Shown piece after piece: positions 19,646 to 29,116 of a DNA stretch of 64,000 nucleotides (positions within the stretch are counted from its first letter, which is position 1; each line of letters opens with the position of its first letter). Location: assembly GCA_024644535.1 (NCBI GenBank), contig JAHEKX010000003.1, positions 1 to 64,000 of the forward strand, written 5' to 3'. Made by a program: the position numbers and the translations under genes. Source of the stretch: Gammaproteobacteria bacterium. GTDB taxonomy: Bacteria > Pseudomonadota > Gammaproteobacteria > Pseudomonadales > Halieaceae. Under the pieces are notes generated by a model. The model was not told the DNA's origin. It ran no database searches and worked only from the letters and a program-made list of their open reading frames with translations.

Positions 19646-20815
19646 CTATTCGGTGGGTTCGGGCGACAGGAGTGTATCGATCCACATTAAAATGCGGTCC
19701 CACAATCGCGCAAAAAAGCCGGCTTCTGCAACATCTTGTAGCGCAACGACGGGTCCTTCATAAATTTCTTTGCCGTCTAGGGATAAACTGACTCGACCGA
19801 CCTCGTCACCCCTCTTTATGGGGGCGGACAACGGTTCATTCAAGCTGACCACTTGCTCAATATTTCGGCGTTCGCCTCGAGGGAGCGTCACGATCACTAC
19901 CTCAAGAACACCCACACTAAGGTAATCGACCAAGCCCATCCACACCTCGGGCTTTTCCATTTCTCGCTCGGCGGGCAGCAACTCGGCGGTTTCGAAATAC
20001 CGAAAGCCATAATTCAACAAACTGCGCGTTTCACTAGCGCGTGTTTTCGCGCTGTTAGTGCCCAGCACCACCGAAATCAAACGCATATCACCGCGCTTTG
20101 CCGAGGAAACCAGTCCGTAGCCTGCCTCACTGGTATACCCTGTTTTTAAGCCATCCACCGACGGATCTTCACTCAGTAGCGTGTTTCGGTTGTATTGTTT
20201 GATGTTGTTAAAGGTGTAATCGCGCTGGGCATAAATTTCATAATGCGTTGGAAAATCCTGGATAATCGCTTTAGCCAACAGTGCAAGATCGTGCGCTGTC
20301 GCCAGATGGTTGGGCGAGGGCAAGCCGTGCGAGTTTTCGAAGTAACTGTCGTTCATACCCAAACGCTGCGCATGAGTATTCATCATATCTGCAAAAGCCG
20401 CCTCATTGCCCGCCAAATGCTCGGCAATAGCAACCGTTGCGTCGTTACCCGATGAGATAACAATGCCTTTTTCCAAATCACGAATAGACACTTCCATACC
20501 AGGCTCCAACCACATTAGTGACGAGCCCTTGAATGTTGGGTTTTGCGCCCATGCATTTTCGCTAATTAAGACCTTATCATCGAAGGCCACACGCCCCCGC
20601 TCTATCTCGTAACTCAGCACATAACTTGTCATCAACTTGGTTAGACTGGCCGGAGGAAGCAATTCGTTTGCGTTGCTTTCGGCAATGACGTAGCCGGTAG
20701 ATGCGTCAATTAAATAGTGAGCTCTAGCGGCGACCTCTGGTGATGCAGGAATAATGGCGGCGGATACAGACACGCTAAGCCCCAGAGCAGCCACGGTGGC
20801 CAGTAGTTTTTGCAT
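19646..20815 (-). CDS. dacA: D-alanyl-D-alanine carboxypeptidase (PBP5/6 type)
   Basis: Removes the terminal D-Ala from peptidoglycan pentapeptides. The 389-residue protein has a cleavable signal peptide (to about residue 20), the active-site motif SxxK at Ser57-Lys60 (PASLTKLMT), SGN in VISSGNDAT, KTG in DGLKTGYT, and a C-terminal beta domain followed by an amphipathic end (FFARLWDRILMWIDTLL) that should anchor it to the inner membrane. Cotranscribed with rlpA, mltB and rodA by position. Confidence 0.96.
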   Translation of the reverse strand: MQKLLATVAALGLSVSVSAAIIPASPEVAARAHYLIDASTGYVIAESNANELLPPASLTKLMTSYVLSYEIERGRVAFDDKVLISENAWAQNPTFKGSSLMWLEPGMEVSIRDLEKGIVISSGNDATVAIAEHLAGNEAAFADMMNTHAQRLGMNDSYFENSHGLPSPNHLATAHDLALLAKAIIQDFPTHYEIYAQRDYTFNNIKQYNRNTLLSEDPSVDGLKTGYTSEAGYGLVSSAKRGDMRLISVVLGTNSAKTRASETRSLLNYGFRYFETAELLPAEREMEKPEVWMGLVDYLSVGVLEVVIVTLPRGERRNIEQVVSLNEPLSAPIKRGDEVGRVSLSLDGKEIYEGPVVALQDVAEAGFFARLWDRILMWIDTLLSPEPTE

Positions 20816-20870
20816 GAAAATTTGTTCCTTGTTTAACAGTGTGTAGATGGTAACGGATCAGACCATACGA

Positions 20871-21662
20871 TCAAAGCGCCACGCCTTCACGAATACGACT
20901 GTACTCTTTAAATCCGGCTTTAACCAAGCGGCGCTCTAGCGCCACCAGCTCTTTTGAATCTTCAATTGGGCCAATCCGCACTCGATACACAATCTTTTCG
21001 GCCAACCCCGCTGGACTGATAAAAATCGGAAAACTGCTTGTACCTTGTAACTCCTTGCGGCGAAGCTCGGCGCTTTCTCGAGAGGAAAAAGCCCCCACTT
21101 GCAGATAACGATAGTCTCCCTCAGTGCTCCCACGCAAATCCTCGGCACCTTGAATCGATAAAGCCTCGAGATGAACACGAGCTGTGCCAGCCTGATCAAA
21201 ACCCAACTTTACTGCCGCACCATAAGATAAATCGATCACGCGATCGCTATGAAACGGACCGCGATCATTAACACGCACAATCATACTGCGACCGTTGTCT
21301 AAATTGGTCACTTTTAAAAACGACGGTATGGGTAAACTTTTGTGGGCCGCGGAGGCTTTGTACATGTCAAAAACTTCGCCATTGGAGGTCAGCTCGCGGT
21401 GGAACTTTGCCCCGTACCAAGAGGCTGTACCTGTCTCGGTGTAACCGACTGATGAGGGCATAACCCAGTAGGTCTTACCGTTTACTGTGTAAGGCGATTT
21501 ATTACCAGCGACTCGAATCGGTTCGGCGCGGGGGACAGCATCTGCCACCTGATGAGCTGAAATGGGCACCGCTGGAGGTCTGTCTTGGCGCATACGATAA
21601 CGGCCGTCGGTACAAGCACCGATAGTAACGATCAGTAACCCCACTGCGGCCCAGCGTATCAC
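20871..21662 (-). CDS. rlpA: Septal ring lytic transglycosylase RlpA
   Basis: Outer-membrane lipoprotein with activity on glycan strands lacking stem peptides in Pseudomonas. The 263 residues include a lipoprotein signal (TIGAC, Cys17), a double-psi beta-barrel domain (GTASWYGAKFHRELTSNGE, with RVNDRGPF), and a C-terminal SPOR domain (YLQVGAFSSRESAE) that binds denuded peptidoglycan at division sites. Its start overlaps the mltB stop by four bases. Confidence 0.95.
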   Translation of the reverse strand: MIRWAAVGLLIVTIGACTDGRYRMRQDRPPAVPISAHQVADAVPRAEPIRVAGNKSPYTVNGKTYWVMPSSVGYTETGTASWYGAKFHRELTSNGEVFDMYKASAAHKSLPIPSFLKVTNLDNGRSMIVRVNDRGPFHSDRVIDLSYGAAVKLGFDQAGTARVHLEALSIQGAEDLRGSTEGDYRYLQVGAFSSRESAELRRKELQGTSSFPIFISPAGLAEKIVYRVRIGPIEDSKELVALERRLVKAGFKEYSRIREGVAL

Positions 21663-22648
21663 TGCTCGCGCAACCCCGCGGCCAATGCCTCGGATAGTTC
21701 GGTAACCGCCATAGCGTACATACGGCTGTGGTTGTAGCGGGTAATGGCATAAAAATTATTAAACACCAGCCACTGCTGCGGCCCGACTTCAGTTTCCATT
21801 TCGATTGGCTCGATCAAGCTGTCTGACGACAAACTTTGACTAACCAACGCGGCGGCCTCATCGGGGAGTTCGGCAATAGTGTAGCTAAGCTTTAAGTCAT
21901 TGGTGAGCCACTCAGCAGCTAAGAACTGTTCTTTTTTTAGAGGTAATGTAATGGGTTGCCCCGTTTTCCAGCCATGCCTTTTAAGATAGTGACCAACGCT
22001 ACCTATGGCATCGGCTTCATTGTTCCAAATATCAACAAAGTCGTCGCCATTAAAATCGATAGCGTAGGCTCGATAACTGCTGGGCATAAACTGGCCAAAA
22101 CCCATGGCTCCGGCATAAGACCCTTTCGGCTCTAATGGGTCAATGTTTTGCTCTTTAGCTAACTGTAAATATTCGACCAATTGTTTGCGGAAAAATTTTG
22201 ATCGCTTAGGGTAATCTAAAGCTAGGGTTGATAAGGCATCAATCACGCGATAGGAACCCGCTATGCGCCCGTAGTATGTTTCCACCCCGATAATTGCCGC
22301 CATTACTTCAGCAGGAACGCCAAGCTCCCGCTCGGCACGCGCCAATGTTTCTTTATTAGCCCGCATGAATTCCAATCCTTCTTTAATACGGCGCTCCGTT
22401 AAAAAGATATTCTGATATTCGTGCCAAGCCAACACTTTCTCAGCCGGTCGAGAGATTGCATCGATAATTGACTGTTTTTTCTCGGTTGCACTAAAGATAT
22501 CGATCAACTCAGATTCGGTATATCCAAAAGCGGCCAACTGCGAAGTCAGCTCTGTCAGCTTCAGTTCCGGGTGATCGCTGTAATCGGCCCAGACAGCGGC
22601 TCCAGCCATTGCAAAGGTTAATCCAAACCAGCGTAATTTTTTAACCAT
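21659..22648 (-). CDS. mltB: Membrane-bound lytic murein transglycosylase B
   Basis: Cleaves peptidoglycan glycan strands with formation of 1,6-anhydro ends. I choose the ATG at 22648 (MVKKLRWFG) because GAGG precedes it at good spacing; an ATG 12 bases upstream overlaps the rodA stop. The 329-residue product has a signal sequence ending near AVWA, the catalytic Glu in GVETYYGRIAG, YAGAMGFGQFMPSSY and an EF-hand-like loop (FNGDDFVDIWN) as in Slt35. No lipobox cysteine is seen in the signal region, so it may be soluble in the periplasm. Confidence 0.93.
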   Translation of the reverse strand: MVKKLRWFGLTFAMAGAAVWADYSDHPELKLTELTSQLAAFGYTESELIDIFSATEKKQSIIDAISRPAEKVLAWHEYQNIFLTERRIKEGLEFMRANKETLARAERELGVPAEVMAAIIGVETYYGRIAGSYRVIDALSTLALDYPKRSKFFRKQLVEYLQLAKEQNIDPLEPKGSYAGAMGFGQFMPSSYRAYAIDFNGDDFVDIWNNEADAIGSVGHYLKRHGWKTGQPITLPLKKEQFLAAEWLTNDLKLSYTIAELPDEAAALVSQSLSSDSLIEPIEMETEVGPQQWLVFNNFYAITRYNHSRMYAMAVTELSEALAAGLREQ

Positions 22649-22659
22649 CACATACCTCA

Positions 22660-23796
22660 TTAATTTACTTGGCGTTTGTCTTGACTGATCGCCATCAGAA
22701 TACCGAAACCTGCTAGCAGAGTCACAATCGATGTTCCCCCAGCACTGACTAACGGCAAGGGCACACCCACTACTGGCAAAATTCCGGCGACCATACCCAT
22801 GTTAACGAATACATACACAAAAAACGTCAGGGTAATGCTAGCCCCGACCAAACGGCCGTAGGTTGACTGTGCATTGTAACTAATCCAAAAACCTCGCAAA
22901 CAAATAAAGAGATACAGAAGCACTAACCAAAGCACCCCCTGCAGCCCGTATTCTTCCGCGAGAACAGCAATAATAAAATCGGTGTGGCTCTCGGGCAAAA
23001 AATCCAATAGTGTTTGAGTACCCTGCATATAACCCTTACCCGACCAGCCACCTGAACCGATAGCTGTTTTGCTTTGTATGATATTCCAACCGGCACCGAG
23101 TCGATCACTCTCGGGGTCAAGCAAAGTCAAAACACGTTGTCGCTGGTAATCCTTCATCACGAAAGACCACAACGGCCAGATTAAGGCCAATACTGCGGCA
23201 ATAGCGGTCAGGATGTAACGCCAAGATAAACCCGCCAAAAACAAAACAAAGAAACCTGATGCCGCGACTAAAATAGCGGTACCCAAATCTGGCTGCAAAA
23301 AAATCAGAACAGCAGGCAAACCCATCAGAATTAATGTGGCGCCTACGTACTTAGGGTTAGGCGGCAAACTACGCTTCGCCAAATACCAAGCGACCGTTAG
23401 AGGGACCGCGAGCTTCATAATTTCAGAGGGCTGAAAGCGAAACCCGCTCAACGATAACCAACGTTGAGCACCTTTGGCTCCCACACCGATAAACAAGACA
23501 GCAATCAAGGCCACCATTCCGACAAGATACATCCATGGCGCTAAACGTGCGTATCGATAGACCGGAATTTGAGCGGCCACCAACATGCCAAAAAAGCCAA
23601 TCATCAGATATACCGACTGCCGTTGAATAGCAGCACTGCTGCCATCAACCGCGCTGTTCAGCACCGTTAAGCCAAAACCGGCAAGCACCAGCAATCCGCC
23701 TAACAGCCAGGGATCCAGTTTTAGAAGCGACCAAACCGTCGTCGTGCGCCGAAAGACCTCGCCGCCGTCGGGCATGCGACGCAAATATTCAGCCAT
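22660..23796 (-). CDS. rodA: Rod-shape peptidoglycan glycosyltransferase RodA
   Basis: SEDS-family inner-membrane polymerase that builds glycan strands during elongation, working with PBP2. The 378-residue protein has about ten hydrophobic segments and SEDS signatures: GAKGAQRWLSL, FQPSEIMKLAVPL, FLQPDLGTAILV and, near the end, GVPLPLVSAGGTS. It overlaps the mrdA stop by eight bases, so the two are tightly coupled. Confidence 0.97.
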   Translation of the reverse strand: MAEYLRRMPDGGEVFRRTTTVWSLLKLDPWLLGGLLVLAGFGLTVLNSAVDGSSAAIQRQSVYLMIGFFGMLVAAQIPVYRYARLAPWMYLVGMVALIAVLFIGVGAKGAQRWLSLSGFRFQPSEIMKLAVPLTVAWYLAKRSLPPNPKYVGATLILMGLPAVLIFLQPDLGTAILVAASGFFVLFLAGLSWRYILTAIAAVLALIWPLWSFVMKDYQRQRVLTLLDPESDRLGAGWNIIQSKTAIGSGGWSGKGYMQGTQTLLDFLPESHTDFIIAVLAEEYGLQGVLWLVLLYLFICLRGFWISYNAQSTYGRLVGASITLTFFVYVFVNMGMVAGILPVVGVPLPLVSAGGTSIVTLLAGFGILMAISQDKRQVN

Positions 23797-25669
23797 TGCT
23801 TACCACCACATTGTTCCGCATGACGCCTTTACCTGGATTTGCTAACCAAGCGTCCAACACGGCTCGGGCCACCGGCACCGCCGCGCTGCTACCGCCGCCA
23901 TTCTCGACAATCACCGCCAGCGCAATTGTGGGCGCCTCGATCGGTGCAAAAGCAATAAATAAACCATGATTGCGGTGCCGTTCTGCAATCTCAGTCTCGT
24001 CGTACTCTTCATCTTGCGCAATGCCAATAACCTGCGCCGTACCCGTTTTCGAGGCCACCCGATACTGTAAACCTTTCGCCATAGCATGTGCCGTCCCGCT
24101 GCGTTCATGTACCACAGCCTCCATACCTTCTATGACCGCCCGCCAGTGTGATGGTTCAATATCAGGTAGCTTCAGGCGTTCGGCTTCAGACGCGATACCG
24201 TTAAACTCGGCGACCAGAGAAGGCGTGTATGCATACCCTCGATTGGCGAGAAAGGAAGTCATTAAAGCCAACTGTAATGGGGTAGCTAACATATAGCCCT
24301 GACCAATACCCACGCTTAAGGTCTCGCCTGGGTACCATGGCCGCCCACGATTCTGCAATTTCCATTCTGACGAGGGTAAAACACCCGGGCGCTCATTGGT
24401 CGTATCAACACCGGTACGAGCCCCCAAATTGAAATCTTGCAAGAAATCGTGCATGCGATCGACCGTCATGGTGCGCGCCAAATCATAAAAGTAAACGTCG
24501 CATGACTCGGCAATCGCCATATGTAAATCGACTCTGTCCGCATGCCCACGACCACGAATACGTAACACCCAATCGCGATAGCGTCGGTCATCCCCGGGTA
24601 TCGTGTACCAACCTGGATCGGCGACTGTTGATCCCGGCGTAACTAAACCCATGTGCAAACCTGCGAGCCCGATCGCGGGCTTAACCGTGGAGCCAGGGGG
24701 ATACTGCCCTTGTAGCGCTCGGTTAAATAAAGGAACATCTGGCGAATCTCGCAACTCCCCGTAGTCTTTATAGCTTATGCCATTTACGAATGAGTTAGGG
24801 TCAAAACTTGGGCTTGAATACAGCGCCAATACGCCACCGTCGCGAGGATCAATGGCCACCACTGCACCACGCTGACCCTGCAGGGCTTGGGCCGCAGCCA
24901 GCTGTAAATCAGCATCTAGGTTAAGCGTCAAATCCTTGCCCGGCACCGGTGGTGTTTTATCAACCACCCGCATAATGCGGCCTCGCGCATCCGTCTCCAC
25001 CGTTTGCACCCCAGCCTGACCTAAAAGACTGGTCTCGTAATACTTCTCGATACCGGTTTTACCTATGTGAAAGGTGCCTTCGTAAGGTCCCTCTGGCAAC
25101 GTTTCTAGCTCGCGTTCGTTAATCCGACCGACGTATCCCACGGCATGGGCAAACAGATCGGCCAAAGGATAAGATCTGATCAGCTGAGCCTCGATTTCAA
25201 CCCCTGGTAACTCGTGACTATTCACCGCAATGCGAGCTCTCTCTTCTTCAGAGATACGAAACTTCAGAGGCACAGGTGCATAAGGTCGGGTGCTAGGGCG
25301 ACGACGCTGAAACGCCGAGACATCCTCATCTGATAAATCGATAATTTGCTTTAGGCGCTGAATTACATCATCGAGCCCCTCGGTTCTCTCCACCACAATA
25401 GACAGGACGAATGAGGGTTCATTTTCAGCGATTAAACGACCCGTTCGGTCTCGAATTAATCCACGCCTAGGTGGCAAGGGTTGCGTCTGTAGTCGGTTTT
25501 GATCAGATTGGGTCGCGTAAATCGCATGATCAACGATCTGCAAATGGAAATATCGAAGCACGATCAGACCCAGCATGACAGCAAATATGACTAAAGTAAC
25601 GATCAAGCGGTCAGCGAAGACTCGACCTTCGCGATTGGTATCTTTCAGTAAGTTGCGGTCAACTGCCAC
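23789..25669 (-). CDS. mrdA: Penicillin-binding protein 2 (elongasome transpeptidase)
   Basis: Transpeptidase partner of RodA in lateral wall growth. I place the start at a GTG at 25669 (AVDRNLLKDTNREGRVF), 17 bases after the rlmH stop with AAGAG upstream; a GTG at 25726 would overlap rlmH and give an atypical N-terminus. The 626 residues show an N-terminal membrane anchor, the PBP dimer domain (PPRRGLIRDRTGRLIAENEP), the active-site Ser327-x-x-Lys330 (PPGSTVKP), SCD in AESCDVYFY and KTG in ASKTGTAQVIG. Confidence 0.95.
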   Translation of the reverse strand: MAVDRNLLKDTNREGRVFADRLIVTLVIFAVMLGLIVLRYFHLQIVDHAIYATQSDQNRLQTQPLPPRRGLIRDRTGRLIAENEPSFVLSIVVERTEGLDDVIQRLKQIIDLSDEDVSAFQRRRPSTRPYAPVPLKFRISEEERARIAVNSHELPGVEIEAQLIRSYPLADLFAHAVGYVGRINERELETLPEGPYEGTFHIGKTGIEKYYETSLLGQAGVQTVETDARGRIMRVVDKTPPVPGKDLTLNLDADLQLAAAQALQGQRGAVVAIDPRDGGVLALYSSPSFDPNSFVNGISYKDYGELRDSPDVPLFNRALQGQYPPGSTVKPAIGLAGLHMGLVTPGSTVADPGWYTIPGDDRRYRDWVLRIRGRGHADRVDLHMAIAESCDVYFYDLARTMTVDRMHDFLQDFNLGARTGVDTTNERPGVLPSSEWKLQNRGRPWYPGETLSVGIGQGYMLATPLQLALMTSFLANRGYAYTPSLVAEFNGIASEAERLKLPDIEPSHWRAVIEGMEAVVHERSGTAHAMAKGLQYRVASKTGTAQVIGIAQDEEYDETEIAERHRNHGLFIAFAPIEAPTIALAVIVENGGGSSAAVPVARAVLDAWLANPGKGVMRNNVVVSNG

Positions 25670-25686
25670 CGTTCGATCTCTTAAAG

Positions 25687-26157
25687 TTATGCGCGATGAT
25701 ATGGGTGCCCTACCGATAATGACCACGCACGATAGAGCTGCTCGGCTAACACCACTCTGACGAGCGCATGAGGCAGTGTCAAGGCACTGAGTGATAATCT
25801 TTGATTCGCGCGCGCTAAGCAGCTTTGATCTAGACCATCGGGACCTCCGATCAATATCACCAGGTCGCCCCTGTAATCTTGCCAGGTCTGCCAGTGCTGG
25901 GCGAACTGCTCACTCGAGCAGGACTTGCCTTGGACATCCAGAGCAACGACGAAATCCTCGTCTCGAACCTGCTTCAGGATAGATTGTGCTTCAGCGGCTT
26001 GGTATTGCTGGGCTTTTCGGTCTTTACGACGTGATGCTAGGGGCAAACTGACCCAATCGATTTTTACATCGCGCGGAAAACGCTTGTCATAGTCCGCAAC
26101 CGCTGCTTCGACCCACGCGGGCATTTTTCCGGCAATGGTTAAAACTTTAATCTTCAC
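25687..26157 (-). CDS. rlmH: 23S rRNA (pseudouridine1915-N3)-methyltransferase RlmH
   Basis: SPOUT-class methyltransferase acting on pseudouridine 1915 of helix 69. The 156 residues are the typical length and show VVALDVQGK, LVILIGGPDGL (the trefoil-knot SAM site) and the conserved C-terminus RVVLAEQLYRAWSL...GHPYHRA. It overlaps rsfS by 11 bases, a common pairing. Confidence 0.96.
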   Translation of the reverse strand: MKIKVLTIAGKMPAWVEAAVADYDKRFPRDVKIDWVSLPLASRRKDRKAQQYQAAEAQSILKQVRDEDFVVALDVQGKSCSSEQFAQHWQTWQDYRGDLVILIGGPDGLDQSCLARANQRLSLSALTLPHALVRVVLAEQLYRAWSLSVGHPYHRA

Positions 26158-26494
26158 GGCGCTTTGGAACGTCTACCGACCACAAACGTTCAATGTCATA
26201 AAAAGCGCGGGTGGCCGGCAACATAACGTGAACCACAACGCCGGCTAAATCTACCAATACCCACTCACCAGCATCCTGACCTTCAACACCTAAAGGTGGC
26301 ACACCCGCTTTTTTGGCCGCCACAATTACACTATCTGCTAAAGATTTAACGTGTCGGTTCGACGTACCACTAGCCACCACCAAGTATTCCATAACATCCG
26401 TCAAAGAACTGACATCTAACACTTCGACATTTACCGCTTTTAAGTCGTCTAATGCCGCTTCTGCTAACTCTTTAACAGCCAAAGAATCCATCAT
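26147..26494 (-). CDS. rsfS: Ribosomal silencing factor RsfS
   Basis: Binds ribosomal protein L14 and blocks subunit joining during starvation. The 115-residue protein contains the family pattern LDVSSLTDVMEYLVVASGTSNRHVKSLAD and GEWVLVDLAGVVVHVM, given here in part as VVASGTSNRHVKSLAD and VLVDLAGVVVHVM. A second Met at codon 2 could be the true start. It lies 31 bases after nadD and overlaps rlmH. Confidence 0.95.
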   Translation of the reverse strand: MMDSLAVKELAEAALDDLKAVNVEVLDVSSLTDVMEYLVVASGTSNRHVKSLADSVIVAAKKAGVPPLGVEGQDAGEWVLVDLAGVVVHVMLPATRAFYDIERLWSVDVPKRRED

Positions 26495-26525
26495 TCAATC
26501 ATCACCTTTTCAAACCCATCCGGGC

Positions 26526-27170
26526 TTATACGTATAACTTTTGCTGCGCCACATAGTGTCGCACAACATCGGGAACCAACCCATCAATCGACAGGCCAGC
26601 TTGCAATCTTTCGCGGATATCGGAAGCTGAGATATCCAACAAACGAGTCGACAAAAAGGCGACGCCACCGCTAGGCTGAGACATTAAGTCGTGAACACTG
26701 ACACGGTACAGGCTTACCCAAGTTGCCAACTCGCCCTGCTCAGGCCAATTCCATCCTGGTCTTGCCAAAACCAAGATATTAAGCACCTCTAAAAACTCCT
26801 GCCAGCGATACCAAGACGTAAAACCCAAAAAAGCATCGGCGCCCATGATCATAGTCAGACTGGCATTACTGCCTAATTCGGCGCGGAATTCGCAGGCCGT
26901 GTCGAAACTGTACGACTTCCCCGAGCGCCGCAACTCACGATCATCGACCTCAAGTTGGGGAATACCTTTCACCGACTCATTAACCATTGCGAGGCGCCGT
27001 ACGGCATTCACGTCCGGCGCGGCGCGGTGAGGCGGATCTGCCGCCGGGACCAACGTCAAAGTCGAGAGCCCTAAGGCATCACAAGATTCAATCGCCATTC
27101 GGATATGGCCATTGTGGATGGGATCAAAGGTGCCGCCCATAAACGCCTTTGCTCTTGGCGCTGTACTCAA
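26526..27170 (-). CDS. nadD: Nicotinate-nucleotide adenylyltransferase NadD
   Basis: Converts nicotinate mononucleotide and ATP to deamido-NAD in NAD synthesis. The 214 residues begin with the nucleotidylyltransferase motif [11 protein letters not shown] and include SYSFDT, MGADAF and, near the C-terminus, SASDIRERL (ISSTxIR-like). It overlaps the proA stop by four bases. Confidence 0.96.
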   Translation of the reverse strand: MSTAPRAKAFMGGTFDPIHNGHIRMAIESCDALGLSTLTLVPAADPPHRAAPDVNAVRRLAMVNESVKGIPQLEVDDRELRRSGKSYSFDTACEFRAELGSNASLTMIMGADAFLGFTSWYRWQEFLEVLNILVLARPGWNWPEQGELATWVSLYRVSVHDLMSQPSGGVAFLSTRLLDISASDIRERLQAGLSIDGLVPDVVRHYVAQQKLYV

Positions 27171-28423
27171 GAACGAACCTGCCCTGTTCCAAACACGACG
27201 TATTTTTGTGAGGTTAAACCTTCCAAGCCAACTGGGCCACGTGCATGAATTTTGTCGGTTGAGATCCCTATTTCTGCTCCTAGGCCATATTCAAATCCAT
27301 CGGCAAAGCGAGTAGAGGCATTAACCATGACCGAGCTTGAGTCGACCTCGCGCATAAACTGCTCAGTGTGCGCGTGATTATTGGTTACGATCGCGTCGGT
27401 ATGGTGGGAACCATAGGTATTGATATGATCGATCGCTTCATCCACGCCAGAAACAATTCGCACCGCTAGAATTGGGGCCAGATACTCAGCATACCAATCG
27501 TCTTCAGTGGCTGCCTGAGCCCAATCCAACATCCGACAGGTTTCTGGGCAACCGCGAACCTCAACCATTTTAGCGTTTAAGTCGGGGCCGATCAGAGCCA
27601 GCGCCTCTGCCGCCAAAGATTGATCAATTAACAGAGTCTCCATAGTATTACAGGTGCCGTAACGATGCGTTTTGGCGTTAATAGCTATGGCTTTCGCCAT
27701 CAGCAAATCTGCACCCTCGTCAATGAACACGTGACAAACCCCGTCTAGGTGTTTGATCACAGGAATACGCGCTTCGGCAGTAATGCGCTCAATCAGGCCT
27801 TTACCACCGCGCGGCACGATCACATCGACGAACTTGTCCATAGTAATTAGGGCCCCAACCGCAGCGCGATCCGTCGTGCTGACTACTTGAACCGCAGCTT
27901 CAGGCATTCCGGCATCAATTAACCCCGCCTCGATGCAACGCGCAATGGCGCCGTTTGAATGGATTGACTCAGAACCTCCGCGCAAAATTGTCGCGTTGCC
28001 CGACTTGATACACAAACTGCTGGCCTCGACAGTGACGTTAGGTCTAGACTCGTAAATGATACCTACAACGCCCAAAGGCACGCGCATTTTACCGACACGA
28101 ATACCTGACGGCATGGTGCGAATTTGATCGGTTGCACCAATCGGATCCGGCAGCGAAGCAACCTGCTTTAAATTGTCGATCATACCGTTAATGCGGTCGG
28201 CATTCAGCGCCAAGCGATCACACATAGCATCGTCAAGCCCTTGGGCTTTGGCTGCACCCAGGTCTTCAGTATTCGCCGCTTGAATAAGATCTCGTTGCTG
28301 GTCAATGCGTTTTGCAATACATAAAAGCGCAAAATTGCGTTGACTTAAGGTACTTAAAGCCAAGATGCGCGCCGCTTGCTTAGCCTGCTGTCCCAAGCCG
28401 AGCATGTAGTCAGAGACATCCAT
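27167..28423 (-). CDS. proA: Glutamate-5-semialdehyde dehydrogenase ProA
   Basis: Reduces gamma-glutamyl phosphate to glutamate semialdehyde in proline synthesis, using the product of proB (found at 41439-42572 in this window, not adjacent). The 418-residue ALDH-superfamily protein shows [26 protein letters not shown], the catalytic Cys in [11 protein letters not shown] ([10 protein letters not shown]) and the C-terminal [10 protein letters not shown]-type end (here [16 protein letters not shown]). It opens the nadD-rsfS-rlmH-mrdA cluster. Confidence 0.97.
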   Translation of the reverse strand: MDVSDYMLGLGQQAKQAARILALSTLSQRNFALLCIAKRIDQQRDLIQAANTEDLGAAKAQGLDDAMCDRLALNADRINGMIDNLKQVASLPDPIGATDQIRTMPSGIRVGKMRVPLGVVGIIYESRPNVTVEASSLCIKSGNATILRGGSESIHSNGAIARCIEAGLIDAGMPEAAVQVVSTTDRAAVGALITMDKFVDVIVPRGGKGLIERITAEARIPVIKHLDGVCHVFIDEGADLLMAKAIAINAKTHRYGTCNTMETLLIDQSLAAEALALIGPDLNAKMVEVRGCPETCRMLDWAQAATEDDWYAEYLAPILAVRIVSGVDEAIDHINTYGSHHTDAIVTNNHAHTEQFMREVDSSSVMVNASTRFADGFEYGLGAEIGISTDKIHARGPVGLEGLTSQKYVVFGTGQVRS

Positions 28424-28647
28424 AATTCAATTCCGTTGTTCTTGCACGCAGTATACGCTAATCAAGAGCGCCTTACCTCCAATGACGCTCTGAGTGCCAC
28501 GAGGAGTTCCAAACACACCACGTAGAACTGCGGCTGGCTTTCGAGAATTTTATCCACCTTAAACTAGCCTTGCATGCAAGTGTTGCTAACGCAGCAAACA
28601 CGCTTCAGAAATGGCTAGCGCACCGCCTTGTGCGCCAGCCTGTAATA
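28424..28647. other. Structured 224-bp gap between grxD and proA
   Basis: No recognised gene. It contains four inverted repeats: AGAGCG/CGCTCT (28465-28470 and 28486-28491), the 12-bp palindrome CTTGCATGCAAG (28569-28580), TTGCT/AGCAA just after it, and the 11-bp grxD hairpin at 28613-28640. A minus-strand GTG frame of 31 residues runs 28557-28462 without recognisable similarity. A TATACT lies near 28450 on the minus strand and may be the proA -10, without a clear -35. Confidence 0.4.
28613..28640 (-). terminator. grxD: Stem-loop after grxD
   Basis: Seven bases past the grxD stop on the minus strand, GGCTGGCGCAC and GTGCGCTAGCC pair over 11 positions (one G-T wobble) around the loop AAGGCG. 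Only a short T-run follows (ATTTC), so termination strength is uncertain. Confidence 0.5.
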
Positions 28648-28977
28648 TCAATCGTTTTGCGCGACTGCAGCCTCTTTGATAAGGGTTTGAAGCTCTCCAG
28701 TTTCATACATCTCGGTCACGATATCGCAACCACCAATTAACTCACCCTGAACCCACAACTGTGGAAAAGTCGGCCAGTTAGCATACGCGGGCAAATTGGC
28801 GCGAACATCTGGATTCGACAACACATCTACATAAGCAAAGCGTTCACCGCAGGCCATTAACGCCTGCACGGTCCGCGCTGAAAAGCCGCACTGTGGCTGA
28901 TTGGGGGAGCCTTTCATGTACAGCAAAATCGCATTGTTCTCGATTTGCTCTTTTAAAGTCTCAATTACATCACTCAT
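28648..28977 (-). CDS. grxD: Monothiol glutaredoxin GrxD (CGFS type)
   Basis: Binds and transfers [2Fe-2S] clusters with glutathione and BolA-type partners. The 109-residue protein has the active-site motif CGFS at residues 30-33, preceded by MKGSPNQPQ, and the glutathione-binding segments WPTFPQLWV and GGCDIV. Divergent from argD; TACAAT on the minus strand at 29000-29005 is a possible -10. Confidence 0.96.
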   Translation of the reverse strand: MSDVIETLKEQIENNAILLYMKGSPNQPQCGFSARTVQALMACGERFAYVDVLSNPDVRANLPAYANWPTFPQLWVQGELIGGCDIVTEMYETGELQTLIKEAAVAQND

Positions 28978-29011
28978 AACACTCTCCTGTAAAAAACGTA
29001 TTGTAGCTTAC

Positions 29012-29104
29012 ATGGCCACAAACACCAGAAACTCAAGGTCAAGGAGCGTAATTTTGCCATTTTTACCGGTGCAGTTCATTGCCCCTATTCTGATCCGAAG
29101 GTAA
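29012..29104 (+). CDS. Candidate arginine-rich leader peptide upstream of argD
   Basis: A 30-codon frame from ATG at 29012 to TAA at 29102-29104 reads MATNTRNSRSRSVIL then PFLPVQFIAPILIRR. It has five arginines (codons 6, 9, 11, 29, 30), all AGA, AGG or CGA, and it ends 12 bases before a terminator-like hairpin in the argD leader. That layout is what a ribosome-controlled attenuator of an arginine operon would need. No Shine-Dalgarno precedes the ATG. ATAACA (28976-28981) and TATTGT (28999-29004) with 17-base spacing would start the RNA almost at the ATG, so translation might be leaderless. No homology is recognised and translation is unproven. Confidence 0.4.
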   Translation: MATNTRNSRSRSVILPFLPVQFIAPILIRR

Positions 29105-29116
29105 CATTGTGCTTTG

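Noticed and set aside
25670-25726. Upstream GTG start for mrdA
   Set aside because: Overlaps rlmH and gives a non-family N-terminus; the GTG at 25669 has a ribosome site and the family-like start.
28901-29104. 67-codon plus-strand frame over the start of grxD
   Set aside because: Its first 37 codons are antisense to grxD and look like a shadow. Only the last 30 codons, from ATG 29012, are kept as a candidate leader peptide.
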